A stretch of 64,000 bases of DNA, taken from Bacteroidaceae bacterium (GTDB lineage: Bacteria; Bacteroidota; Bacteroidia; Bacteroidales; Bacteroidaceae). Positions 1 to 8,483 of the stretch are shown in pieces. A program made the position numbers and the translations under genes. Position 1 is the stretch's first letter, and every line of letters begins with the position of its first letter. The stretch covers positions 62,001 to 126,000 of the forward strand of contig JAFTUK010000039.1 in the NCBI GenBank assembly GCA_017466325.1, in the 5' to 3' direction. Below the pieces are notes generated by a model. It had not been told where the DNA came from. It saw only the letters and a list, made by a program, of their open reading frames with translations, and did not search any database.

Positions 1-884
1 TTCTTTAAAAGTTTCAGCATAGATTTTCGCATGCCGTAGCCACCCATATTGCAATTATCAAATCTATCATCATCCCAATAGTAATGATGTGCTAACCAAT
101 ACAATGATGCAGGATCTTCTTTTGCTACCCCGTCACTAATTCTTTCTCTCATAAACTCCCAATAAAATCTCCCCTTATCAATAAACCGCTCCACATTCGT
201 AAAATCACATATAAATTCTTTATGTACATTATAATTCTCTATCTGAGGACGCTCAACACTCGTTTCTCTTAAGAAAATTACATTCTGAGGAGTTGTGTTA
301 TTAAGGACATATTCTAATTCTTGACAACAGAGTGGCGACTTTAAGAAATTATTTGTGATTATAAAAATAACATAACCATTTATCAAACTTTTATCTATCA
401 TTTCTTTTATCTGTGTCGCAAACACACCAGATATAAGATCATTTCTCCAATCAAACACACGCAAGTCCAAGTCATCATGGAGCATTGTTTTTAATAGTTC
501 ATAGTAAGGTTCATCATTGCGACTATATGATATATACACTGTTGATTCTTCTGCAAATCGCAAAATATTTTGGGCAATTTTCTCAGAGGATTCACTGAGA
601 TTAAGTGTATAATAATATCGCTGTTTACTCTTTATATAATCTACTTCCTTTTGAACCCATTTAGATGATTGAGCATTTGGGCTATCACATAAAATAAATC
701 GCTTTCTAGAATCAATCTCTCTCTTTATTAAACTATCTATTTCTTCATCATCATTAAGACAATTCAAAAAGAACATTAATGGTCTAAAATTTTGTTCTTC
801 CAACAAATTACGTACTTCTCTCACTTTCTCATAATCCTTATTTGAATGAGAAAGAAATACCCAGATATCATTATTGCTACTCAT
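1..884 (-). CDS. Double-TIR-domain protein, C-terminal part missing at window edge
   Basis: The minus-strand frame opens at ATG 884 (MSSNND...) and stays open to base 1, so about 294 residues are visible and the C-terminus lies outside the window. Two TIR domains are arranged in tandem. The first begins IWVFLSHSNKD (about residues 7-17) and ends near SSKWVQKEVDYI. The second begins TVYISYSRND (about 134-143) and includes VIFIITNNFLKSP and CCQELEYV, the usual TIR beta-D and helix-D pattern. The tail YWLAHHYYWDDD resembles the start of a Sel1/TPR-like repeat, but too little is visible to say. TIR domains in bacterial immunity are usually NAD+-consuming enzymes or signalling adaptors. I did not pinpoint the catalytic Glu in either copy. 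The gene lies 74 bases downstream of rhuM on the same strand and looks like the continuation of the TIR-rich locus. Confidence 0.85.
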   Translation of the reverse strand, partial: MSSNNDIWVFLSHSNKDYEKVREVRNLLEEQNFRPLMFFLNCLNDDEEIDSLIKREIDSRKRFILCDSPNAQSSKWVQKEVDYIKSKQRYYYTLNLSESSEKIAQNILRFAEESTVYISYSRNDEPYYELLKTMLHDDLDLRVFDWRNDLISGVFATQIKEMIDKSLINGYVIFIITNNFLKSPLCCQELEYVLNNTTPQNVIFLRETSVERPQIENYNVHKEFICDFTNVERFIDKGRFYWEFMRERISDGVAKEDPASLYWLAHHYYWDDDRFDNCNMGGYGMRKSMLKLLK

Positions 885-958
885 AAAGCTATATCACTTC
901 AAAATTATAGACATATTTCATATTACATGGCCCTGGGGGGATGGATGCTAATCAGCAC

Positions 959-1984
959 TCATGGCTTTTTTGTTTTTGCATTTTTCTCAATCATTTTGAT
1001 GGACTCCAAATAAGCCTGCTCTACTGGCGACAAAGTCTTCACTTGAAACTTTCTGTATTCTGCAAGAGCCTTTTCCATTGCCTCTTCGTGCGAAATAGTT
1101 CCTGCTCCAACCAGTAAATCATCTCCATTGGCAGAGAGTATATTGTCCAATTGTCGCACATAGTCCTCCATATACATCGGGCGATGGCGAAGAGCTTGTG
1201 TCTCAGCAAAGTCGAAATATCCAGACACAAGATTGTTAAGTATCTTCAACTCATCTGCCGTCAGGTAGTTCTTCGCAATTTTGATGTCGTTTATACAAGG
1301 AAGTTCTCCCTTGAATGATGTTAGTCCCATAAAAGGTTTATCTGCGTCGGCACGGTCATAAATCACCTCGGCAGCCGTATGTCCGTGAGTGGCATAGTGC
1401 AACTTGTTTTGCACCTTTTTGAAAAACAGACGTGATACATCTGTGCGAGGGTCATAGTCAACACTGGTGGCATAGAGATCAAGCACTTGGCGGTACATTA
1501 CCTTTTCTGAGGAACGAATATCACGAATACGTTCTAAAAGTTCTTTCCAATAACTGCCACCACCAAGGTTCTTCAGTCGCTCATCATCCATAGTAAATCC
1601 TTTGATGATATACTCTGCCAATCGTTCTGTTGCCCATTGACGGAATCTGGTACCTACAATAGATTTCACGCGATATCCTACAGAAATAATAACGTCAAGA
1701 TTATAAAGTGTGACTTCTTTACTCTGCGTTTTTCCATTTATGGCTCCATGCTGAGTGGTATGTCGGAATTTCCGACATACCTTCCCCTGCTCCAATTCCC
1801 CTTCTTTGAAGATATTTGAAATATGCCCTGTTATAGTGGTTCTTCCTTTACAGAACAGCAAAGCAATCTGTTCCTGTGTCAGCCACACAGTATTGTTTTC
1901 CAACCTCACGTCAAGTCTTATCTTACCGTCTTCCGATTGGTAAATGATAATCTCACCGTTGTTCTGCTCTTTTTGGTTCTCCAT
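959..1984 (-). CDS. RhuM-family protein
   Basis: This is a 341-residue cytoplasmic protein of the RhuM family, full length for the family. The recognisable stretch is VWLTQEQIALLF (about 34-45), then a region matching VCRKFRHTTQHGAINGKTQ and the block LYNLDVIISVGYRVKS (about 93-108), which is the family hallmark. The N-terminal half reads as a winged-helix-like DNA-binding region. RhuM proteins are common in genomic islands, often beside restriction or toxin genes, but their biochemical role is not established. It sits 24 bases downstream of the vWA-TIR gene on the same strand and is probably cotranscribed. A perfect 25-base palindrome (1757-1781) lies inside the coding sequence. I infer an accessory or regulatory role in the conflict island. 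Confidence 0.9.
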   Translation of the reverse strand: MENQKEQNNGEIIIYQSEDGKIRLDVRLENNTVWLTQEQIALLFCKGRTTITGHISNIFKEGELEQGKVCRKFRHTTQHGAINGKTQSKEVTLYNLDVIISVGYRVKSIVGTRFRQWATERLAEYIIKGFTMDDERLKNLGGGSYWKELLERIRDIRSSEKVMYRQVLDLYATSVDYDPRTDVSRLFFKKVQNKLHYATHGHTAAEVIYDRADADKPFMGLTSFKGELPCINDIKIAKNYLTADELKILNNLVSGYFDFAETQALRHRPMYMEDYVRQLDNILSANGDDLLVGAGTISHEEAMEKALAEYRKFQVKTLSPVEQAYLESIKMIEKNAKTKKP

Positions 1985-2008
1985 ATTATAATAACGTTCT
2001 ATTTCTGG

Positions 2009-3895
2009 TTATATTTCTCCAAAATGATAATAATTTTTCATATCACTTGGCAGTTCTGCACGTGGTTCAATGTTCATGGGATATATCCTGAGTTTAGCAG
2101 CGTTTTCTGGCTGTACCTGCGGGAAAGCACGTTCAAGAGCCTGCAATCGTTCTTTTTGGACATATTCACTTTTCGATGCATTCTCTGACCAACAGAGGAT
2201 AAATAAATCTGCTGAGTTGATGTAATCCTGTATCACTTGTGGAAAGACATCACCTGCTTTTAAATATTTGCGGTCAAAGAAATGAGGTACAGAACCAAGT
2301 TCCAGACCTTCATGCAGGAACTTCACCTTCGATTCATCCTGATGTGAGTATGAGATAAACACCTTATTATATTTATGTGCAATTATCTCTGGATTCAGTT
2401 TCCTTGGCGATTCCACAATCCTTGTTATGAATCTCATCTCGCCAACAGGTATATCATTGACCGTCAGCAATGCCACACAACTCAACTCATCCACATCAAT
2501 ATCCTTTGGAACAAAGTAGTCAAAGCTACACTTTGTGAAATGACCTTGCCAAACAACACTCTTCTTATCCGACATCAACAATGTCTCGCCATAGATGTTC
2601 AGTTGCACATCCACCTTGTCACCTTTCTTCAATTTATATTGCAATGGTATATAGTCCCGCCGTTCTGCATCCTTTTGAGATTCTTGTGCCAAAGATTTCA
2701 CTTTCTCCGTCTCCTCAAAAAGATGGAGATACACTTGCACCAGCATATGTGACTTGGACTTTATTTCAGCTGGGGCAAATATTGAGGCAAACACCTCGTT
2801 TTCGATGGTCTGCTTATGAGAAACTTTATGGAGCCATTCCGATGCTTCTTCCACCGATATATCATAATATTGTGCAATTTTATCAACTGACAGTTCTTCA
2901 AGTATACCCATTTCTCCTGTGACATTGTAACCATGAAAGTCAACTGCCTCATTTTTACGAAATTGACATGGCTTGGATTCAAATGTTGTTAGAGGGTTCT
3001 TGTCTGAATCATTAATCAAGTCCTCAAGGTAATTAAAAGGATATTTTTCAAGCCTAACGCTGCTGCCTCCAAAATCAATACTGCTACTACCAAAATCAAT
3101 ATCCCAATCATTGACATTTCCATTGTCATCAATATCATAACAGTCAGGATCACAGCCTACACTACCAGATGACTCATGAATCATTTCTCCATGACAAGAG
3201 TCCCCAATCGTAAACGCCTCCATCCAATCGCTAGCATCAACAATAGTATTATCCAAATCAGGTGAACATATTTCATTCATTTCCGAACTAAGCCATTTGA
3301 AGCAATCAGTAATGCTCAATGAGTCTAATGCCATTATTGGAACATCACTTTTAATTTCTTGCAATAAAGACACGTCAGCATCTTTAGTGTAAATCGCTAA
3401 GAAAGCATATTTCTTGTTACTAGTATCCTGTTTTATTTTGTTCGCTATTTCATCAACGTTACAAGGTAAAAGGCTCATACCATTTGATATTAGAAATATC
3501 CAAGGGCGATAATATGGAATTCCGAGACTTTTATACCGTTCTTTCCACGTTTCAACAAAATCCATAGCTACATATAAAGATTCCATTAATGATGTGTCAT
3601 CAGTTGTAGTTGTTAGTAACGGTATAACTGCTTGCCAAATTGGAACAGGCTCTTGTATAATACGAATCTCATCCGACAATCTTTCATGCGTTATAAATGC
3701 CACTTCAACTCGTTCCCGAGAAACATCAACTGATTCAAGCTCATCAAGGATTCTTTGAATACCTAATGTAACCTCGTCTATTGCCATGTCATTCTTTAGA
3801 CTGAATGTATCTATAACAAAGACACAAAGACACTTTTGCTCATAATATACAAAATCATCGAATATATTATTCACTTCTTTCATATAATGTTGCAT
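2009..3895 (-). CDS. vWA-like domain protein with C-terminal TIR domain
   Basis: This 628-residue protein has no signal peptide. The N-terminus (about 22-210) looks like a von Willebrand factor A domain of the TerY type: CVFVIDTFSL stands where the DxSxS metal site would be, and ISNGMS lies further on. The site is degenerate (D-T-F-S). A linker rich in Asp and Gly follows (about 235-275), then a middle region with an ISVEEASEWL helix-turn-like stretch. The C-terminus is a clear TIR domain starting KVFISYSHQDES (about 510), with FDRKYLKAGDVFPQVIQDYI and LFILCWSENASKSEYVQKE. vWA proteins are recurrent partners of MoxR, STAND and TIR effectors in bacterial conflict systems. It is 21 bases downstream of the 496-residue gene and in the same direction. 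I infer a regulated TIR effector; the activity is not demonstrated by sequence. Confidence 0.85.
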   Translation of the reverse strand: MQHYMKEVNNIFDDFVYYEQKCLCVFVIDTFSLKNDMAIDEVTLGIQRILDELESVDVSRERVEVAFITHERLSDEIRIIQEPVPIWQAVIPLLTTTTDDTSLMESLYVAMDFVETWKERYKSLGIPYYRPWIFLISNGMSLLPCNVDEIANKIKQDTSNKKYAFLAIYTKDADVSLLQEIKSDVPIMALDSLSITDCFKWLSSEMNEICSPDLDNTIVDASDWMEAFTIGDSCHGEMIHESSGSVGCDPDCYDIDDNGNVNDWDIDFGSSSIDFGGSSVRLEKYPFNYLEDLINDSDKNPLTTFESKPCQFRKNEAVDFHGYNVTGEMGILEELSVDKIAQYYDISVEEASEWLHKVSHKQTIENEVFASIFAPAEIKSKSHMLVQVYLHLFEETEKVKSLAQESQKDAERRDYIPLQYKLKKGDKVDVQLNIYGETLLMSDKKSVVWQGHFTKCSFDYFVPKDIDVDELSCVALLTVNDIPVGEMRFITRIVESPRKLNPEIIAHKYNKVFISYSHQDESKVKFLHEGLELGSVPHFFDRKYLKAGDVFPQVIQDYINSADLFILCWSENASKSEYVQKERLQALERAFPQVQPENAAKLRIYPMNIEPRAELPSDMKNYYHFGEI

Positions 3896-3916
3896 TTTAA
3901 TTCTGTATCTATATAT

Positions 3917-5407
3917 CTATTCATCAGCGATTAAATTATATGTCTGTATTACCTCTAATCCTGGAGCATCCTTTACGGTGGGTTGTCCCATTCTTGTAGC
4001 CAACCACAGATATCGTTTTATACCTTTCTCAACTCGATATGTCCTTGTACCGATTGAAGAATTAAGGGTGACAGAAGTACCATTTTGAACAGCATCCTCT
4101 AAATCAGCTTCACCAAGTTCTGTATTCTCTTTCATTGGAGTGTCCATAAACACATCAGGATTAACCAAACTATTCATCAAGGCAGGAGTCTTTGGCTCTG
4201 TTTGATAGGAAATATTGTTCCAGAAAACATCTTGGAACACCTCATCATTGACATAACGCTCCAATTCGTCCGGGTCGCTATACATTTTGACCAAGTCTCG
4301 AATCATCTCTTCCTGTTGCTCTTTAGGAATTGAGGTTGGTACTCCTTGTTCCAACAAAGGACGCATTTGCTTTACCAGCCTGTTCCGCATAAACTTTGGC
4401 ATACTACGCATGATGGGTACTATCTGTTTTAACTGATTGATGTTTTCGATGTTTTCTGGACCCATAGTGTCTGGACGTGTATTCGAAAGCAATCGAGCCA
4501 ATCTCCTATGCTGATCAGACGTTAGCATCACTTTCACAAATGGAGGGAGTTCGTCTTCATTCAAGAAACGTTTTGCCTTTGCGTCATATACTTTTATCTT
4601 TATTTTCTTTTTGCGGTCATTATTGATGTTAGCCGTCATGACCAATTCCGCAAGAGTCCACCATGAATTGGCATATATGTCATTGTAATACACCCATACT
4701 TCGTCAACCTCTCGAATATGGTCATCAAGCAACCCCACTAACATCCATCTGCGCATCGGTGTATGAGCCTCATAGTCCCCACAAAGCGAACCAGGAGGCA
4801 ATACTTTTATCTCCACTTCCCCTTGAACTTCAACTTCTTTTCTGAATTGTTCCACCTCCTGACTACAACTGTTACGATAGCTAATCATTACACGTGTCTT
4901 ATCTCCTTTCTTGCGCTCATGTAATGCAAGAGAATCGACAATCACTTTTTCCATTCTTTCTTTATAACTTGCAAGAGTCTCTATCGATTCTATTTCAAAT
5001 CTGTCATAATACTCATGGTTTTTCAAATCTTCCAATTGTTTCTTTAACCACTCCAGCACATCCCTTTCTTCTCTTTTCCTATTTCGTTGAGGTGTAATGT
5101 TTAATGGAAGTATCTGTGTTCCATCCTCGTAATAACCATCGCTGAACACCAGAATATGGTCAAGAATATTAATGTGAGCCGTTAAAAGTGGATAGACAGT
5201 TGATAAAGATAGATTATTAGGGATAGTTGCATCCACAATGGTTGCCATATCACGATACACAGCTTGCATAAAATCGAATTGTGATGATTCCTTCGATTCA
5301 TACACCCTGACAGAAAGCCCCATCTCCTTTAAAAGACGGATAATCCGATTGAAACTCTCGCTATGCTGTTCGCCTGTAAAAAAAGATACATTCATGACAA
5401 TATTCAT
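3917..5407 (-). CDS. TIR-like domain protein of unknown function (496 aa)
   Basis: I do not recognise this 496-residue protein as a named family. The middle (about 170-265) has a divergent TIR-like pattern: RVMISYRNS, then VDEVWVYYNDIYANSWWTLAELV, which resembles TIR beta-D followed by the S-x-W-x-x-x-E helix. The N-terminus (MNVSFFTGEQHSESF, about 5-19) is an alpha/beta segment that may be a second sensor domain. The C-terminus is acidic and helical with no membrane span. The start overlaps the stop of the upstream TIR gene by four bases (ATGA), which implies translational coupling and a paired function with that TIR protein. It could be a catalytically dead TIR adaptor, but this is inference. 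Confidence 0.6.
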   Translation of the reverse strand: MNIVMNVSFFTGEQHSESFNRIIRLLKEMGLSVRVYESKESSQFDFMQAVYRDMATIVDATIPNNLSLSTVYPLLTAHINILDHILVFSDGYYEDGTQILPLNITPQRNRKREERDVLEWLKKQLEDLKNHEYYDRFEIESIETLASYKERMEKVIVDSLALHERKKGDKTRVMISYRNSCSQEVEQFRKEVEVQGEVEIKVLPPGSLCGDYEAHTPMRRWMLVGLLDDHIREVDEVWVYYNDIYANSWWTLAELVMTANINNDRKKKIKIKVYDAKAKRFLNEDELPPFVKVMLTSDQHRRLARLLSNTRPDTMGPENIENINQLKQIVPIMRSMPKFMRNRLVKQMRPLLEQGVPTSIPKEQQEEMIRDLVKMYSDPDELERYVNDEVFQDVFWNNISYQTEPKTPALMNSLVNPDVFMDTPMKENTELGEADLEDAVQNGTSVTLNSSIGTRTYRVEKGIKRYLWLATRMGQPTVKDAPGLEVIQTYNLIADE

Positions 5408-6012
5408 TTTGTTGAAATTGTGTAGCCATCTACACTTACATTAATATCGAAACAAATATTTTTTTGAATTAACTCATTTAATATCTGTTTTACATCATCT
5501 ATATTTGGTTTAACATTCATTTCTGGATGTTTGGAATAAAAATCTGGCAGATGTGTTTGCCGACTATGTAACCTGTTTTTTAATTCTTCGCATTTGTTTA
5601 GTAAATCATATTTGTTCTCTATTGAAATCCAATTCCATTTATTTATTGTTCCTATGTCATCTGGAAGAACTTTTGGTAAGACTGCTTTTGGTAAGATGAT
5701 TGGAATGATATTCACGACATCGTCGCCTCGATTAATCACTTCAGACAGTTCCTGTCTCACCCAATCTTCCTCTTTTGGATATGTCGAATCAAACATTCTG
5801 TCAAACAAATGTTTATCAACAATTAAAAGAAAATCTTTACATAACCTAACTTGCCTACGCAACTCCTTATCCCACCGTCCTTCCCGGAGTGATTTTTTGT
5901 CAAAAAAGACAGAATAACCTTTCTTGACTGTAAGCCACTCGTAAAGACTCTCAGCCATTTGTAGCCCGCCTTTTCTCCGATAGCTTATAAATATATCGCA
6001 ATAATCATTCAT
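5404..6012 (-). CDS. TIR domain protein
   Basis: This 202-residue protein is almost entirely one TIR domain: DIFISYRRKGG (about 6-16), FFDKKSLREGRWDKEL (about 36-51), DFLLIVDKHLFD, then DWVRQELSEVI and NIIPIILP. The tail ends INVSVDGYTISTK, which resembles the first strand of a PEGA-like domain. The same arrangement is seen in the broken TIR-PEGA-FGE gene at 8,448-9,955, so this may be a shortened paralogue of it. TIR domains of this group are plausible NADases; Glu in the KEL helix is a candidate but is not proven by inspection. It lies 18 bases after the RiPP maturase gene and overlaps the next gene by four bases, inside one apparent operon. Confidence 0.88.
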   Translation of the reverse strand: MNDYCDIFISYRRKGGLQMAESLYEWLTVKKGYSVFFDKKSLREGRWDKELRRQVRLCKDFLLIVDKHLFDRMFDSTYPKEEDWVRQELSEVINRGDDVVNIIPIILPKAVLPKVLPDDIGTINKWNWISIENKYDLLNKCEELKNRLHSRQTHLPDFYSKHPEMNVKPNIDDVKQILNELIQKNICFDINVSVDGYTISTK

Positions 6013-6030
6013 TTTCTTTAATATATAGTT

Positions 6031-6972
6031 TCAATTATCAAAAAACTTTTCAAATGGGTCCAAATAACCAATCCTTTTTATCTTTGAATCAGTCATAAAA
6101 CCATATGCTTTTAGTAGCGTCAACAGTCCTCTACTTGCATTACGTTCCAAATTTGAAACTACACATTGTTCATGAGATGGTGTGTTGACTTCTAACGTTG
6201 TTTTCTTGTTCAACCAAATACATCTTTTACACTGATATGCATCACACAAACTACATATTGGAGCATTCTCTATCTTATATAGTTGAGGATTCTTAAGGCA
6301 CAACCCCGTGTTGATATTTCCGACTGGTTTCCCATCGCAATAAAACGCAGGGCATACATAGAAGTTCCCGTCGGGTGCTAATGTGATACTCTCTAATCCG
6401 GCATTGCAGTTGTTCATTTGATTCAACGTAAACCTATCTGATAGAACATTAATGTTGGGCAACACTCCATCCTGATTGAATCTTGAAACGACAGAATCAG
6501 ACAATGCTTTAAGCACATCTTTATATTTTGCAAAGTCGTCATCTGTGAACGTCTCGACATCCGTCAAAATGAGATTCAATCGTTTGGCTTTATAGCAGAA
6601 ATCTATCAGCATTGAATACTTCTCAAATAGTAGTTCTTTTGAAGTACGCAGGATGTATGTAGTATCCGCTTTGACTTCCAAAGATTCTATTCTATCCCAA
6701 TCGTTGACTACTAGCACGTCTGCGTGTTTTTGATTCAGACTTCCAACGGATGCTATACCTATTTTGTCTATCGTGTCAAGCGCATCAACATATTCTTTGC
6801 TTAACTCATAATCCGGATAAACCACCTGCACATACAGATTCTCAATCAATGCATAATGAAGTCCTTTCCGCAAAACATCTATTGGCATAAGTTCGATCTG
6901 TGCCTTGGAGTTCTCATAGGCACAATAGGATGGGCAAGTCGCATCTAACAATATAATCAGAAACTTCATCAT
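6031..6972 (-). CDS. CXXX-repeat peptide maturase (SPASM-type, no complete radical SAM motif)
   Basis: This 313-residue protein matches the pattern of the family named 'CXXX repeat peptide maturase'. The N-terminus ILLDATCPSYCAYEN (about 6-20) has only two of the three cysteines of a CxxxCxxC radical SAM site. The C-terminal SPASM-like region holds a full set of Cys clusters: CNAGLESITLAPDGNFYVCP (about 215-234), then CSLCDAYQCKRC (about 263-274) and a later Cys. It probably binds auxiliary Fe-S clusters and helps process the Cys-repeat peptide encoded at 8,075-8,434. It overlaps the complete radical SAM gene by four bases (ATGA), so the two enzymes are likely made together. The division of labour between them is unknown. 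The family call is from recall of typical sequences and motif order. Confidence 0.8.
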   Translation of the reverse strand: MMKFLIILLDATCPSYCAYENSKAQIELMPIDVLRKGLHYALIENLYVQVVYPDYELSKEYVDALDTIDKIGIASVGSLNQKHADVLVVNDWDRIESLEVKADTTYILRTSKELLFEKYSMLIDFCYKAKRLNLILTDVETFTDDDFAKYKDVLKALSDSVVSRFNQDGVLPNINVLSDRFTLNQMNNCNAGLESITLAPDGNFYVCPAFYCDGKPVGNINTGLCLKNPQLYKIENAPICSLCDAYQCKRCIWLNKKTTLEVNTPSHEQCVVSNLERNASRGLLTLLKAYGFMTDSKIKRIGYLDPFEKFFDN

Positions 6973-8117
6973 GACTTTTCCTCCTGATTTAGTTTACGAT
7001 ACAACCTATTCCAATAATAGTTGTTGGCATGAACTCTCGCTTTATGCATCTTGCAGATAGCCGTACTTCGCTGATATATGGTATCAGTATCAGCGGCATC
7101 GTAGTTCTCTGCCTGGCACCAACCACATCCTCGAGCCACCTCACAATCAATGCATTCTTGCTTGCTTTGTGCACATCGTTGCAACGAGAGGAATGGGCGT
7201 AGTTTGTTCTTGTCTATTCCGTTTTCAATATCTCCAATAATCCAAGGCTCTTTGTTGCGTAGTGAATACTTGGCAAAACGAGAACACGGATAGAACAAGC
7301 CTTTTGCATCTACAGCAAGCATTTTGCCTGCGCCACACCAGTTTCGATTGTCCAATTTGCAATCCAATGGGCCTCCAATGTTTTCATTGAAGAATGAGCA
7401 TTGGTACTCCTCATAATATCCATTGTCGATTATTTCATCAGCCAAAGCAATTAACTGCTTTTCCAAAATCTTATCATCCCCTTCTTTCCACACATTCTCA
7501 AACACGCAGTTAATATTAACAATCTTTATACCCAAACCATAAAGATGCAATACACTTTCTTTGATAAATGGCAAGTCTTCGCTGCTGACAGTCACTTTTG
7601 TTCCAACATTTGGGAATTGTTCTAACCATAGCGGGATATTCCTTACCACATCATCGTAACTGCCATGCCCGTTGCCTTTATAGACTCTGTTAATATTGTG
7701 CTTGGAAGGCGTCCCATCAATCGTAATGCTTATATTCAAATGGCAATGATTCTTGGCGATGAAATCCTGCACCTTATTTTGATGATAATTGAGGCCATTG
7801 GTGGTGATATTAATCATGTATGACTTGAGCCATGGGTGATTGCGCCTGCATAACTCACTTTTTATGTAGTCACAAATCTTCTCTATCAAGTCTATCTCCA
7901 AGAAAGGTTCCCCTCCCATGAAATCCCAGATAACAGAATCTTCATTGGTGTTTTCGGACAACACCAAATCCACTGCTTTCTTGGCAATATCAAACGACAT
8001 GGTTTCGTTTGAATTCTTGCCCACAAGATAGCAGTACTTACAAGCCAACTGGCAATCCTTTGTAACGATAAAGGTTACTTGTTTCGCTTCTTCTGTATCA
8101 TATCTGTCTTTTGACAT
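6969..8117 (-). CDS. Radical SAM peptide maturase for the CXXX-repeat peptide
   Basis: This is a 382-residue radical SAM enzyme with a SPASM tail. The cluster-binding motif is CQLACKYC (CxxxCxxC, about residues 22-29). It is followed by the family-typical DFMGGEPFLE near residue 65 and NITTNGLNY near 102. The SPASM region contains NWCGAGKMLAVDAKGLFYPC, then CAQSKQECIDCEVARGCGWC, enough cysteines for auxiliary clusters. Such enzymes install radical-derived crosslinks (thioether or carbon-carbon) on ribosomal peptides. The start lies inside the end of the precursor gene (43-base overlap), which ties its translation to the peptide. The substrate is inferred to be the Cys-every-fourth-residue peptide just upstream. 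The chemistry on that peptide is not known from sequence. Confidence 0.9.
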   Translation of the reverse strand: MSKDRYDTEEAKQVTFIVTKDCQLACKYCYLVGKNSNETMSFDIAKKAVDLVLSENTNEDSVIWDFMGGEPFLEIDLIEKICDYIKSELCRRNHPWLKSYMINITTNGLNYHQNKVQDFIAKNHCHLNISITIDGTPSKHNINRVYKGNGHGSYDDVVRNIPLWLEQFPNVGTKVTVSSEDLPFIKESVLHLYGLGIKIVNINCVFENVWKEGDDKILEKQLIALADEIIDNGYYEEYQCSFFNENIGGPLDCKLDNRNWCGAGKMLAVDAKGLFYPCSRFAKYSLRNKEPWIIGDIENGIDKNKLRPFLSLQRCAQSKQECIDCEVARGCGWCQAENYDAADTDTIYQRSTAICKMHKARVHANNYYWNRLYRKLNQEEKS

Positions 8118-8434
8118 ATTGTATCTTTTTTAGCAGGTTCTGCTTTACTGGTATTTTGGCACGTAGAAGAACATGACATAGAACATGATCTCTGACAAGA
8201 ACTACCACAGCCAGTACAAGCATTCGAACATGAGGTTCTGCAAGAACTCATGCAACTAGTCCTACATGTATTCCGACAACTTGAACTGCAACTATAATTA
8301 CAATCCGCAGTTTTTAATGCTTTTGCCACAGCCTCTGTTCTACTTAACAGTATGCCTCCAATGATTGGCAATGCAGCCTTTGCACAGCATTTGAAAAAAG
8401 CTCTTCTGTTTAGGTTTTTATCTTCTTTATCCAT
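8075..8434 (-). CDS. CXXX-repeat RiPP precursor with Tat-like leader
   Basis: This is a 119-residue precursor peptide. Residues 9-15 read NRRAFFK, a twin-arginine motif, followed by a hydrophobic stretch (AALPIIGGILLS), so it probably carries a Tat-type leader. From about residue 45 to 92 there is a Cys nearly every fourth position (C-NYS-C-SSS-C-RNT-C-RTS-C and so on), about a dozen regularly spaced cysteines with Ser/Thr/Arg between them and one TGC break. The tail is Lys-rich and contains one more Cys. This is the substrate type expected for the two adjoining SPASM enzymes. A Tat leader would suit export after the peptide has been modified and folded. It starts 13 bases after the end of the broken FGE gene. 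Mature product and role are unknown; in this island it could be a toxin, a signal or a metal-binding peptide. Confidence 0.85.
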   Translation of the reverse strand: MDKEDKNLNRRAFFKCCAKAALPIIGGILLSRTEAVAKALKTADCNYSCSSSCRNTCRTSCMSSCRTSCSNACTGCGSSCQRSCSMSCSSTCQNTSKAEPAKKDTICQKTDMIQKKRNK

Positions 8435-8483
8435 ATTCCTGAATTGTTTACATTGCTAATCTAACACCTAATGCGTCTGCATT

